From Achromobacter dolens (GTDB lineage: Bacteria > Pseudomonadota > Gammaproteobacteria > Burkholderiales > Burkholderiaceae_B): a stretch of 64,000 bases of DNA. How positions within the stretch are numbered: the first letter of the stretch is position 1; every line of letters begins with the position of its first letter. Made by a program: the position numbers and the translations under genes. The stretch spans positions 186,001-250,000 of the forward strand of contig NZ_CADIJW010000003.1 in NCBI RefSeq assembly GCF_902859745.1, read 5' to 3'. The notes under the pieces are model-generated. The model did not search any database. It was not told the DNA's origin and worked only from the letters and a program-made list of their open reading frames with translations. Positions 55,309 through 63,964 of the stretch are shown piece by piece.

Positions 55309-56145
55309 TCAGTGCGAGAACATGATCGGCACGGTCATGGTCCTGAGGATCGACGCCGTGGCGCCGCCCATCGCCCATTCGCGGAACTTGCTGTGGCCGT
55401 AGGCGCCCATCACGATCAGGTCGGCGCTGTAGTCGGCGGCGGCGTTCAGGATGGTGCTGCCCACGCCGACGCCCTTGACGTCGCGGCGGACGTGGTCCGG
55501 CGCCGGCATGCCCTGGGCGATGCAGTAGGTGGCCAGATCCTCGAATGGCACGGCCTCGTCATCGCGGGTGGCGGCGCCCTCATCCATGGTCAGCACCACC
55601 AGGTGCGAGGCCAGGCGCAGTAGCGGCGCCGCGTCCGCCAGCGCGCGGGCGGCTTCGCGGCTGCCGTCCCAGCAATAGAGCACGCGTTCGCCCACCACCG
55701 GGAAATCGCCGCTGGACGGCACCACCAGCACGGGACGGCCGACGGTCAGCAATGTCTGTTCGACGAATTCATTTTCGTGCACGGCCTCGACGTCTTCGCG
55801 GTTCTGCTGGCTGACCACCAGCAGGTCGCTGGTGCGGCCCAGCCGCGCCATGCTGGCGCTTGGGGAGCTGGCGCCGGCGCGGACCGCGGCCGGCACGTCG
55901 GCCGCCGCCGCGGTTTCCAGGAAGGCGGTCTGCACCGCGCCGCGGTTCTGCGCCTGCAGGTCGCGCATCACGTTGAGCGTTTTCGACATCAGCACCGATT
56001 CGCCGTAGTAATACTGCGGCGGGGCGGAGCTGGCATAGATGCCGACCAGCTCGGCCTGGTGGCGCTTGGCCAGGGCCAGCGCCACCCGGGTGCGGCGGGG
56101 GCAATCGAATCCGTGGTCCAGGTGGACGGAAATGCGGCGATACAT
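55309..56145 (-). CDS. Tandem-domain universal stress protein
   Basis: 278 residues with two Usp folds. Domain 1 (1-145) begins YRRISVHLDHGFDCPRRTRVALALAKRHQAELVGIYA; domain 2 ends LIVMGAYGHSKFREWAMGGATASILRTMTVPIMFSH, carrying the G-x2-G-x9-GS/T nucleotide-binding style loop. ATG 56145 has AAGGAGG six bases upstream and yields the normal family length. A symmetrical FNR/ANR-like box lies 60 bases upstream, in line with oxygen-limited induction of Usps in related species. Confidence 0.9.
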   Translation of the reverse strand: MYRRISVHLDHGFDCPRRTRVALALAKRHQAELVGIYASSAPPQYYYGESVLMSKTLNVMRDLQAQNRGAVQTAFLETAAAADVPAAVRAGASSPSASMARLGRTSDLLVVSQQNREDVEAVHENEFVEQTLLTVGRPVLVVPSSGDFPVVGERVLYCWDGSREAARALADAAPLLRLASHLVVLTMDEGAATRDDEAVPFEDLATYCIAQGMPAPDHVRRDVKGVGVGSTILNAAADYSADLIVMGAYGHSKFREWAMGGATASILRTMTVPIMFSH

Positions 56146-56204
56146 GGCGGCCTCCTTTTGAGCGCGGTAGGTCTCCATCGTTGCGCGTTCCGGGCATTCG
56201 GCCC

Positions 56205-56218
56205 TTGATGCGCGTCAA
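56205..56218 (-). promoter_or_regulatory. FNR/ANR-like box upstream of the Usp gene
   Basis: TTGATGCGCGTCAA is TTGAT-N4-GTCAA, one mismatch from the FNR/ANR consensus TTGAT-N4-ATCAA. It is centred about 66 bases before the Usp ATG, a suitable distance for a class II site. Confidence 0.65.
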
Positions 56219-56262
56219 GCGCCCCGCAGTTTCGCGGGGTTGCCGCAAGCGGCCGCGGGTCG

Positions 56263-58374
56263 TCAGCTCTGCTGCACGCGGTCGCGCAATTGGCGCACCT
56301 GCCGCGCCTGTTGGGCGATGCGGTCGAGCGGCCCGGCCAGCGCCGGCGCGGCCGCGTTGACGGCGGCCGGCACCGCCAACTGGCGCAGTTCGACCACGGG
56401 GGCCGGCTCCTGCGGATGCAGCGCGTGCGCCAGCGCCAGCCCGTAGTCGCGCAGGGCCGGCGCTGCCTCGCTGTCCGGCGGCAGCGGCGGCTGGATCTCC
56501 AGCACGGTGCCGGCGGCGGTGACGCGGCGCATCGCGTTCAGCAGGTTGACCGCGGTGTCCACCTTGCGGTCGCGGTGCACGGGATTCTGTTGCAGCCGCT
56601 GCAATGCCGCTTCGGCGTTGTCGGCGGCCAGGCAGGCCTGGCGGCGCAGGCCGACGATGTCGGCCGCGGGGGCCGCGCCGCTCTTGTCGGCCGTCAGCGC
56701 CCGCGCATAGTCGGCATGGCGTTCCAGCGCGCGGCTCAGGGCGCCGGCCAATTGGCGCGGTTCCTTTTCGGGCCACACCAGAAAGCCCACCAGCAGGGCC
56801 AGCACGCCGCCGAGCACGCTGTTGAAGGCGCGCAGCGCAGCCAGCATCGGCTCATAGATGTCGGGCTGCTGGATGTGGCTGACCAGCACGAACTGCGACG
56901 TCAGGAAAAAGGTGAACAAGGCGTAGTGGATGGTGCGGGCCGCGAACGTGCCGAGCGCGATCGGCAGCACCGCCAGGGCCACCGACAGCGGGGTGCTCAG
57001 CAGCAGGCCCAGCAGCGAGGCGCCGACAGCGCCGGCGACGCTGCCGATCACGCGTTCGACCGTGCGTTGCCAGGTGGTGGCGAAGTAGGGTTGCAGGATG
57101 AACACCAGCGTCAACGACATCCAGTAGCCGTGGTTGACCGCGAAGGTCTTGGACAACGCCACCGCGATGGTGGCGCCGATGCCCACGCGCAGGGCGTGGC
57201 GAAACGCGTCCGACTCGAACCGCAGGTTTTGCCGCAGGCTGCGCCAGGCCTGCCGCGCCGTCGAATCGGCGCGCGCGGCCAGCGCGGGCGTGGCGGGCGT
57301 GCCATCCTGGTCGAACAGGGCCTGCATGATCGCCTGGGCGGTCTGCTGCAGGCGGTCCAGCACCGGCACCATGGTTGCCAGGTCGGGCGCATAGGCCATG
57401 GCGGCGCCGCGCAGCTCGTGCAGGCCGGCGCCGAAATGCGCCAGCCGCTCGCGCAGGCACTCGGCCTGCCTGGGGTCGCTGACGTCCGAGGTGCTGGCGA
57501 TGGCGTTGGCGACGCTGGCGTAGCGATGGAAGGCGTGTGACAGATTGGCGCCGGCCGCGCGGCCGAGCCAGCGCGGGGCATTCGATTCCAGCAGATCGGC
57601 CGCGGCCACCAGGGCGATGAAGCTGTCTTCGGCGCTATCGAGCAAATAGAACAATTGCTGCGCGCGGGCGCGCCGCGACGGCCGCGCATCCTGCACCTCG
57701 CGGATGCGCACGCGGGCCGCCTCGATCGCGGCGCGCACGCCGCTGCGCTGGGGACGGGTGACGGCGCTCCACGCCTGCGGCCCGGCGGCGGGCGCCAGGC
57801 CCGAATACATGCGCGCCAGCGCGTCGGCAAAGTCGGCCAGGCCCCGATAGCAGTGCGCCACCGCGTGGGTCGCGTCCTTCCAGGGACGGCGGCGCCACAC
57901 CAGCGCCGTCATCAGGATGGCCCAGAGGGCGCCTGCGACGAAGAACAGCGTATATGAAAGGCTGGCGCCCAGCGTCGGCGCCGGCAGTTCGGCCGCCACC
58001 ACGAAGCCGGCCGACAGCAGCGTGCCGACGATGGCCGCCGCGGGGCCCAGTACGCGCAGCAGGCCGCCGAAGGTGCAACAGACGAACGTGAGCGGCAGCA
58101 GCAGCCACAGGGTGTGCGCGCTGGCGCTGGCCAGGAAGCAGAACAGCGCGCCGATCAGGCCCAGCGCCAGCATCGACGCGGCGCGTTGGCGCAGCGGGCC
58201 GCCAGGATCGCCGAAGCAGGCCCAGAAGGCGGCTATGGCGGTCCAGCCCAGGCGCGGCTCGTGCGCCAGCACGGCCAGGATGACGGGGGCGGCGCTGATG
58301 GCGGCGGCTTGCAGGGCGTCCAGCCAGAGGACGTGGCGCAATGAAACGCGCCAGCGGGAGAGCAGGGTAGTCAA
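56263..58374 (-). CDS. FUSC-family membrane transporter
   Basis: About 703 residues: two sets of membrane helices (about 20-170 and 400-540) separated by soluble helical regions, the YccS/AaeB aromatic-acid exporter layout. The second membrane block contains FAVNHGYWMSLTLVFILQPYFATTWQRTVERVIGSVAGA, a clear FUSC signature. No ATG lies near the right place; TTG at 58374 (TTLLSRWRVSLRHVLWL) is the most sensible start but is uncertain. The open frame continues upstream only as antisense of the EAL gene and is not coding there. Confidence 0.85.
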   Translation of the reverse strand: MTTLLSRWRVSLRHVLWLDALQAAAISAAPVILAVLAHEPRLGWTAIAAFWACFGDPGGPLRQRAASMLALGLIGALFCFLASASAHTLWLLLPLTFVCCTFGGLLRVLGPAAAIVGTLLSAGFVVAAELPAPTLGASLSYTLFFVAGALWAILMTALVWRRRPWKDATHAVAHCYRGLADFADALARMYSGLAPAAGPQAWSAVTRPQRSGVRAAIEAARVRIREVQDARPSRRARAQQLFYLLDSAEDSFIALVAAADLLESNAPRWLGRAAGANLSHAFHRYASVANAIASTSDVSDPRQAECLRERLAHFGAGLHELRGAAMAYAPDLATMVPVLDRLQQTAQAIMQALFDQDGTPATPALAARADSTARQAWRSLRQNLRFESDAFRHALRVGIGATIAVALSKTFAVNHGYWMSLTLVFILQPYFATTWQRTVERVIGSVAGAVGASLLGLLLSTPLSVALAVLPIALGTFAARTIHYALFTFFLTSQFVLVSHIQQPDIYEPMLAALRAFNSVLGGVLALLVGFLVWPEKEPRQLAGALSRALERHADYARALTADKSGAAPAADIVGLRRQACLAADNAEAALQRLQQNPVHRDRKVDTAVNLLNAMRRVTAAGTVLEIQPPLPPDSEAAPALRDYGLALAHALHPQEPAPVVELRQLAVPAAVNAAAPALAGPLDRIAQQARQVRQLRDRVQQS

Positions 58375-58743
58375 GCGAAAACGGGGTGGAAATAAAGGCC
58401 GGAACGGCGGGAAAGCCGCAACGCTACCATGTCGACAAGGACAAACAACACCGATTAATAGGAGCGTCCGAAAAATGCGGTGTTCATGAATCTGAATGAC
58501 CCGAATACTACTGGTTACATATGTGTGACTTTGGCGCCGCAAGCGTGCAAAATACCCTGGAGTAAATGCGCAAAATCGCATAAAAAAACATTGGCGATCG
58601 ACTACGCTGGGTAAGTACACAAGGCAGTAAGAAGCAAGGCAGCAAGATACTCCTGCAGGCCGACTGTGAATACTCATGTCCAACGTGCCCCGCTCTGCGC
58701 CCGGACAGCGCAGGCCGTACTCCGGGGGGCTTAAGGAGCGAAC
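58375..58743. other. 369-base intergenic region before the EAL gene
   Basis: Less GC-rich than its surroundings. It holds ATGCG-N6-CGCAT (58567-58582), an A7 run, and two adjacent 15-base direct repeats (CAAGGCAGTAAGAAG at 58620, CAAGGCAGCAAGATA at 58635). No protein gene. The promoter of the EAL gene must lie here, but I cannot identify it firmly. Confidence 0.5.
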
Positions 58744-59649
58744 ATGACGCCAACCCACGAGGCTTCCACAAGCTCGGTGGTGAGCGACGACGAAGTCGCT
58801 GCCATGATTACCGGCAAGGAAGGGCTGCGGGTGCTGTTGCAACCGCAGGTCGACCTGTTGACGGGCCGCATCGTATCGGCCGAGGCGCTGGCGCGCTGGC
58901 AGCATCCGCAACTGGGCGTGGTCATGCCCGCTGAGTTCATTCCCGCCGTCAACCGGCTGGGGCTGGACCGGATCCTGTTCGAGCGCGTGGCGCAGCGCGT
59001 GATCGACATGCTGCAGAACATGCGGCGCATCGGCATGGCGATTCCCATTGCCATCAATGCCCCTGCCTCGACCCTGTCCGACGAACGCGCGGTCGATTTC
59101 CTGCTCGACCGCATCCATGTGGCCGAGCTGCCGGCGTCGCTGCTGCGCGTCGAACTGACCGAAGACCAGCCGATCAGGGAACTGGAAGCCCTGCGCGCCA
59201 CGCTGGAACGGCTGGAACAGGCCGGCTGCGAGGTCAGCCTGGACGATTTCGGCACCGGCCACGCCTCGTTGAAACTGCTGTCGGCGATTCCCTTGTCGGA
59301 GGTCAAGATCGACCAGTACTTCGTGACGCGCATGCGCCGCAGCGCGGTTGCCTTCGAGGTGCTGCGCACCGCGGCCGAACTGGCCACCCGGATGGGCTGG
59401 CGGGTGGTGGCCGAAGGGGTCGAGAACGTGGCCGACGTGCCGGCGTTGCGGGCCGCGGGCTGTCGCTATGGCCAGGGCTACGCGCTGGGCCGGCCGATGC
59501 CGCTGGATGACCTGATGATGCGGCTGCGCGTCCAGCGCGACCGCGGCGAACCGCTGGCGGCGCCCGCCAGCTACGCTTCCGCCTGGCTCGACGCCTTCGA
59601 TCCGCAGGACGCCGAGAGCGGCCTGCCGGCGCACGTCACCACGCAATAG
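58744..59649 (+). CDS. Stand-alone EAL cyclic di-GMP phosphodiesterase
   Basis: 301 residues, one EAL domain and no sensor. Catalytic signatures are intact: SAEALARWQHP, INAPAST, VELTEDQ, LDDFGTG, VKIDQYF, VVAEGVEN and GQGYALG, so it should hydrolyse cyclic di-GMP. It is strikingly similar to the EAL half of the REC-EAL protein at 31.9 kb (shared PQVDL-x-TGR, RLGLD, PIAINA), suggesting duplication. AAGGAG lies five bases before the ATG. Confidence 0.9.
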   Translation: MTPTHEASTSSVVSDDEVAAMITGKEGLRVLLQPQVDLLTGRIVSAEALARWQHPQLGVVMPAEFIPAVNRLGLDRILFERVAQRVIDMLQNMRRIGMAIPIAINAPASTLSDERAVDFLLDRIHVAELPASLLRVELTEDQPIRELEALRATLERLEQAGCEVSLDDFGTGHASLKLLSAIPLSEVKIDQYFVTRMRRSAVAFEVLRTAAELATRMGWRVVAEGVENVADVPALRAAGCRYGQGYALGRPMPLDDLMMRLRVQRDRGEPLAAPASYASAWLDAFDPQDAESGLPAHVTTQ

Positions 59650-59730
59650 CCGCGCTTTTTTACTTCCCGCGCCCCGAAATTACCGGTGCCGTATCACGCG
59701 TCTCAGGTCCGCGCGCCCCGCGCCTTGGCG

Positions 59731-59744
59731 GGCACGGCAGTTGC
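59731..59744 (+). promoter_or_regulatory. Sigma-54 promoter of the Gln/Pro-rich protein gene
   Basis: GGGCACGGCAGTTGCTG: GG at 59731-59732, GC at 59743-59744, 46 bases before the ATG at 59790. The core is nearly identical to the element at 47689. Confidence 0.85.
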
Positions 59745-59789
59745 TGGGCAATTCCTCGCGGAATGGTTCCGCTTGCGAGGAGATTTGTC

Positions 59790-59987
59790 ATGGCAAACCC
59801 CAATCAGTCCGGCCAGCAGCCCGGTCAGCAACAGCAGCCGCAAAAGCAGCAATCGCAGGAAAACCCGAAGGACCGCAGCCAGCCGGGTCAGCAACAACCC
59901 GGCCAGGGTGGCCAGCAGATGGACAAGGACCGCAATCCGGGGCAGCAGCCGGGGCAGTCCGGGCAGCGCTCGCAGACGCAGCGCTGA
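59790..59987 (+). CDS. 65-residue Gln/Pro/Gly-rich disordered protein
   Basis: MANPNQSGQQPGQQQQPQ opens a sequence made almost only of Gln, Pro, Gly, Asn, Lys and Ser, with the unit QPGQ repeated several times. No hydrophobic residues cluster; predicted cytosolic and disordered, like a hydrophilin. AGGAG lies seven bases before the ATG. Its own sigma-54 promoter ties it to the island at 41.8-53 kb although it lies 7 kb beyond. Family unknown. Confidence 0.82.
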   Translation: MANPNQSGQQPGQQQQPQKQQSQENPKDRSQPGQQQPGQGGQQMDKDRNPGQQPGQSGQRSQTQR

Positions 59988-60041
59988 TGCGTTGACGGGC
60001 CGCTAGCCGGCCCGCGATCCAGCCGCCCGCGCCGGCAGGCG

Positions 60042-60104
60042 CAGGGCGGATGCGGCGACGCCCGCGCCAGGAAACCCGGCGCGGGCGTCGCCGCATCCGC
60101 CCTG
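60042..60104. repeat. 27-base perfect inverted repeat
   Basis: The 27 bases at 60042-60068 are exactly reverse-complementary to 60078-60104, with a nine-base loop that can itself pair partly (GG-AAA-CC). This is one of the strongest hairpins in the window. No T tract follows. It lies 54 bases after the Gln/Pro-rich gene stop and could act as a factor-assisted terminator or an RNA-stabilising end. Confidence 0.8.
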
Positions 60105-60243
60105 GCGGACCCTTGATCGCGCCGCACCGGTGCCGCCGTATGCCTTGCGCCCCGGCGCGGGGATCGCTAAGGTGCCAGGCTGGGCCGCCAGAAGGCCCGC
60201 CGGGAAGCCGCCGCGTTCCGGCGCATCGTCAACAGGACCATCC

Positions 60244-61344
60244 ATGGGTAACGCCTCCGCCACGCCACGCCGTTCGTTCGCGCGCAAGCTCCTGGTCGCG
60301 CTGGTGCTCGGGGCGTTGCTGCTGGGCGCCGCTGCCTCGATCGGCATGCGCTTCATCGAGCGGCACGTCGCCGGCCTGCTGGGACCGCGTGCGCAGGTGG
60401 CGGATGTGCGGCTGGGGTTCGACGCGGTGGTGCTGACGGACGTGAAGATCGCGGGCGCCGAAGGCGTCGCGCCCGCCAGCGCGCAGCGCGTGGTGGCCGA
60501 GCCCGACTGGGGCTCGCTGCTGCGGCGCCAGCCCGTTTTCCGCAAGATCACCATCGAGGGATTCGATTTCGCGGTGCTGCGCAGCGCCGACGGCGACATG
60601 CAGATATCGCCGGCCCTGCAGGCGGCCTTGCGCGAGGCGGATGGCGACGGCGGCCGGGCGCGCGACAAGGGCCCGATCCGGGTCGACGATATCGTCCTCG
60701 ATGGCGGCCGGCTGGACTTCATCGACTCGGCCATCGCCAAGCCGCCGCACCGCATTCCGTTCGAGAACGTGTCGGCGCGCCTGCATCCGCTGGTGCTGCC
60801 GGCCGATGGCCAGCAGAGCCAGATGGAATTCAAGGGATCGGTGCGCGACAACCGCAGCGGCGCGGCCACGGTGCAGGCGCGCGGTTCGCTGGCGGTGGGC
60901 GACAGCGACGCGGACATGACGGTCGCGGTGCGCAACATGGACATCCGCTATGCCGCGCCATACCTGGCCGAGAACGGCGCCGGATCGCTGGCCGGCGGCG
61001 CGATGGACCTGGACATGCGCACCACCGTCGCCAAGCGGCAGTTGAACGCGTCGGGCGTGGTGGCGTTGCACGATCTGAAGTTCAGCGGCGACGGTTCGCT
61101 GTTTTCGCTGCCGCGCAAGGCGGTGCTGGCCGCGCTGGAAGACCGCAAGGGCACGCTGCGCATGGAGTTCAAGCTGGCCGGCAGCCTCGACAATCCGAAG
61201 TTCTCGGCCTCGCGGGGTTTCGCGGCCCAGATCGCGCGCGGCTTCGGCCGCGCGATCGGCGTGGGGGCCGAGGGCGCGGCCGGCGGCGTGGCCGGCGCCG
61301 TGAAAGACCTGGGCGACGCGATCTCCGACCTGCTCACCCAGTGA
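60244..61344 (+). CDS. DUF748/AsmA-like membrane-anchored protein
   Basis: 366 residues. One N-terminal membrane anchor (ARKLLVALVLGALLLGAAASIGMRFIE) is followed by a periplasmic beta-rich region typical of DUF748/AsmA-like proteins: VRLGFDAVVLTDVKIAG, FRKITIEGFDFAVLRS, VDDIVLDGGRLDFIDSAIAKPPHRIPFENVSARLHPL. Such proteins are thought to help move lipids between membranes; the role here is unproven. CAGGA lies just upstream of the ATG. It converges on the TonB receptor gene. Confidence 0.8.
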   Translation: MGNASATPRRSFARKLLVALVLGALLLGAAASIGMRFIERHVAGLLGPRAQVADVRLGFDAVVLTDVKIAGAEGVAPASAQRVVAEPDWGSLLRRQPVFRKITIEGFDFAVLRSADGDMQISPALQAALREADGDGGRARDKGPIRVDDIVLDGGRLDFIDSAIAKPPHRIPFENVSARLHPLVLPADGQQSQMEFKGSVRDNRSGAATVQARGSLAVGDSDADMTVAVRNMDIRYAAPYLAENGAGSLAGGAMDLDMRTTVAKRQLNASGVVALHDLKFSGDGSLFSLPRKAVLAALEDRKGTLRMEFKLAGSLDNPKFSASRGFAAQIARGFGRAIGVGAEGAAGGVAGAVKDLGDAISDLLTQ

Positions 61345-61345
61345 G

Positions 61346-63511
61346 TCAGAAGCGGTAGTTGGCGCTCAGCTCGACGCGCCTGCCTTCGCCTAGCAGCCAT
61401 TGCGTCTGGTTGTAGTAGGCGGTCTCGGCGTACTGGCGGTCGAACACGTTGAACGCGCGCAATGCCAGCGTCAGGTCACGCCGCGGCTCCCATTGCAGGG
61501 TCAGGTTGGTGGTGGTGTAGCCCGCCAATTCGAGCCGGTTGGCGGCATCCGCGAAGCGGCGGCCGACATAGCGCAGGCCGGCGCTGGCGGTCCATTGCGG
61601 CGCGAATTTCCAACTGACCCAGGCATTGGCCACGCGTTCCGGCACGTCGGTGGGAACGTTGCCGGCGCGCGATACCGCCACGCCGTTGGCCGATTCGCTG
61701 AAGTCGTCGTAGCGCGCCCGCAGCACGGCCGCGTTCAGGTCCACGCGCCAGGCCGGCGTCAATTCCACGCCCAGCGTCGCCTCCAGGCCGCGCGACGACT
61801 GCTCGCCGACCTGGATGCGCAGTGTCGGATCGTTGGGATCGCGCGTCACCAGATTGTCCTTGCGGATGTGGTACGCCGCCAGCGTCCATTGGCCCTTTTC
61901 GTCCCAGAAGGTCTGCTTCACGCCGACTTCGATCTGGCGGCCCTTGGACAGCTTGAAGTCCTTGTTGGCCGGCGACAGCAGCAGCAGGCTGCCGATCGGG
62001 TCGGCGGCCTCGGCGTACTGGCCGTAGACGGACAGCGTGGGCAGCAGGTCGTAGACGGTCCCGATGCGCCAGCCGACATTGTTGAAGGTGGTGTCGAACG
62101 CGGTCTGGTCGGCCACCAGGTCACGTCGTTTCAGGTCGATGTGGTCATAGCGCACGCCCGCCAGCACCGACCAGCGGGAGGTCAGCATGAGGCGGTTCTC
62201 CGCGAACAGCGCGTACTGGTCGGCGCTGTTGCGATAGCGCGGCGAGGTGCCGGCGACGTTGATGAAACGGCCGTGATCGACGTCGTACGGGTCCACCAGC
62301 GAGGTGCCGGAATACGGCGAATTGTTGGTGTGCTTGAACGTGGCGTGGTTCAGCTCGAAGCCCAGCGCCACCTTGTTGGCCAGGCCGAACAGGTGGCCGT
62401 CGAAGGACGCATCGGTGACATTGCCGACCTGTTGCTGGTCGTGGCGGATGTCGGTGTAGGCGCTGCGCTGGATCAGGCCGCTGGCCGGCTGCCAGGTGTA
62501 GTTTTCGGCGTCGCGGTAGTCGCGGTCGCTGCCGATGTAGTAGACGCGGCTGCGCACCAGCGTGGCCGGGTTCGGCGACCACTCCGCCTTCAGGTCGGTG
62601 CGGCTGTCGCGGTAGATGATCTTGCTGTCGGCCACGTTGTAGTTCTGGCGCCGCAGGTCGTAGTCGATCTTGCCGGCGATCAGCGGCGTGCCGAAGTAGC
62701 GCGTTGGCTCCTGCCAGGCATAGGCCTGGGTCAGCGTGACGTTCAGCTCCGGCGACACGTCCAGCCGCAACGCCGCGGTGACCGCGAGGTCGCGCGCGTC
62801 GCCCAGGCTGATGCCCGAGTCGCTGTGGTTGCCGCTGATGTCGAGCCGGTATGACCACTTGTCATCCAGCGCGCCGCCGCTGCCGAAGCCCAGCCTCTGG
62901 GTGTCGTGGGTGCCGATGGTGGTCTGGATCTCGTTCTCGATCGGGCCGCGGGTGGGTTTTTTCGGGATGACGTTGACCACGCCGCCGATGGCGCCTTCGC
63001 CGTACAGCACCGACGCCGGGCCGCGCAGGACTTCGATGCGCTCGACCGCCCAGGGATCATAGAGGAACGTCTGGCCGACGCCGCCGAACTGGCGCACGCC
63101 GTCGAACAACTGGGCCACCGAGTTCGAATCGGTGAAGCCGCGCGATGACAACGACGAGCCGCCATTGCCAGGATGGCGCATGGCGCTGACGCCGGCTGCC
63201 TGGGTGATGGCGTCGGTGACGTTGACCGCGCCGCGCGCGCGCAACTGCTCGTTGCTGATAACGTCGATGCTGGCGGGAGTATCAAACGGCCGCAGGCCCA
63301 GCAGGGTGCCGGTGTTGGCCTGTTCCAGCAGGGTGGCCAGGGGCGTGTCGCCCGCGACCGAGATCGCCGGCAGCGTGGCGACGCCGGGCGCCTTGGGGGC
63401 AGCCAGGGTGGAAGCAACCTGCGCATGCAGCGCGGGCGTGAAGGCGAGCGCGGTCCAGACGGCCACGCGCCAGGGCAGGACGCGGCGCGTCCTGGCGGAA
63501 ATAGAAACCAT
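61346..63511 (-). CDS. TonB-dependent siderophore receptor
   Basis: Outer-membrane receptor, 721 residues. Signal peptide (VWTALAFTPALHA), a secretin/TonB short N-terminal region (ATLLEQANTGTLLGLRPFDTPASIDVIS), plug domain with RGPASVLYGEGAIGGVVNVIPKKPT, then a 22-strand barrel ending AETAYYNQTQWLLGEGRRVELSANYRF with the terminal aromatic residue. The N-terminal region before the plug hints at a signalling or secretin-like domain, but it is short. The ligand is likely a ferric siderophore. ATG 63511 follows the DUF2946 stop by 48 bases. Confidence 0.92.
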   Translation of the reverse strand: MVSISARTRRVLPWRVAVWTALAFTPALHAQVASTLAAPKAPGVATLPAISVAGDTPLATLLEQANTGTLLGLRPFDTPASIDVISNEQLRARGAVNVTDAITQAAGVSAMRHPGNGGSSLSSRGFTDSNSVAQLFDGVRQFGGVGQTFLYDPWAVERIEVLRGPASVLYGEGAIGGVVNVIPKKPTRGPIENEIQTTIGTHDTQRLGFGSGGALDDKWSYRLDISGNHSDSGISLGDARDLAVTAALRLDVSPELNVTLTQAYAWQEPTRYFGTPLIAGKIDYDLRRQNYNVADSKIIYRDSRTDLKAEWSPNPATLVRSRVYYIGSDRDYRDAENYTWQPASGLIQRSAYTDIRHDQQQVGNVTDASFDGHLFGLANKVALGFELNHATFKHTNNSPYSGTSLVDPYDVDHGRFINVAGTSPRYRNSADQYALFAENRLMLTSRWSVLAGVRYDHIDLKRRDLVADQTAFDTTFNNVGWRIGTVYDLLPTLSVYGQYAEAADPIGSLLLLSPANKDFKLSKGRQIEVGVKQTFWDEKGQWTLAAYHIRKDNLVTRDPNDPTLRIQVGEQSSRGLEATLGVELTPAWRVDLNAAVLRARYDDFSESANGVAVSRAGNVPTDVPERVANAWVSWKFAPQWTASAGLRYVGRRFADAANRLELAGYTTTNLTLQWEPRRDLTLALRAFNVFDRQYAETAYYNQTQWLLGEGRRVELSANYRF

Positions 63512-63559
63512 GGGAATTCCCGGTAAGCCAAGAAAGCCGCGCAAGGCGCGGCGGAACGA

Positions 63560-63964
63560 TCAGCGGGGTACCGGGGGCAGGGGCGGGGCGCGGGCGCCGA
63601 GCGGCGGGCCGGGCGGGGATCCTTCGTGGATCGCGGGAGGCGCGCGCGCCGCCAGCGGATGCATCATGACCGCGCCGACGGCGAGCAGCGGCGCGGCCGC
63701 CGATGGCAGGGCCACCGCCGCCAGCATCGCGCCCACGGGGCAGGCGGCGGCCTGGGCCGCGTGGCGTTCGTCGGGCGCGTCGCTGTGCCTGGACGGACCG
63801 GCCACCCAGATGGTGCCGGCGGCCGAGCACAGTTGGATCAGCGTGCCGCGCTGCTGGGTCGCGGGCATGAATCCCGGCGGCACCAAAGCCTTGAGCGCGA
63901 ACAGCGCCAGCACCAGCCAGAGGCAGGCGGCGTTGCGAGCGAGGGACGGGAGCGGGCGGCGCAT
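63560..63964 (-). CDS. DUF2946 family protein
   Basis: 134 residues, beginning with a membrane segment (ACLWLVLALFALKALVPPGFMP) followed by AGTIWVAGPSRHSDAP and a cysteine-containing, alanine-rich second hydrophobic region, then a proline-rich tail. DUF2946 proteins often lie next to TonB receptors, including copper and iron receptors, as here. The function is unknown. Its promoter region lies at the very edge of the window. Confidence 0.82.
   Translation of the reverse strand: MRRPLPSLARNAACLWLVLALFALKALVPPGFMPATQQRGTLIQLCSAAGTIWVAGPSRHSDAPDERHAAQAAACPVGAMLAAVALPSAAAPLLAVGAVMMHPLAARAPPAIHEGSPPGPPLGARAPPLPPVPR

Noticed and set aside
58375-59646. In-frame N-terminal extension of the FUSC gene to about 1127 codons
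   Set aside because: The extension is antisense to the well-supported EAL gene and its composition is non-protein-like. FUSC proteins begin near the TTG at 58374.
60183-60198. GGCCGCCAGAAGGC upstream of the DUF748-like gene
   Set aside because: GG-N10-GC is met by chance in GC-rich DNA; both conserved blocks (GGCAC and TTGC) are missing.
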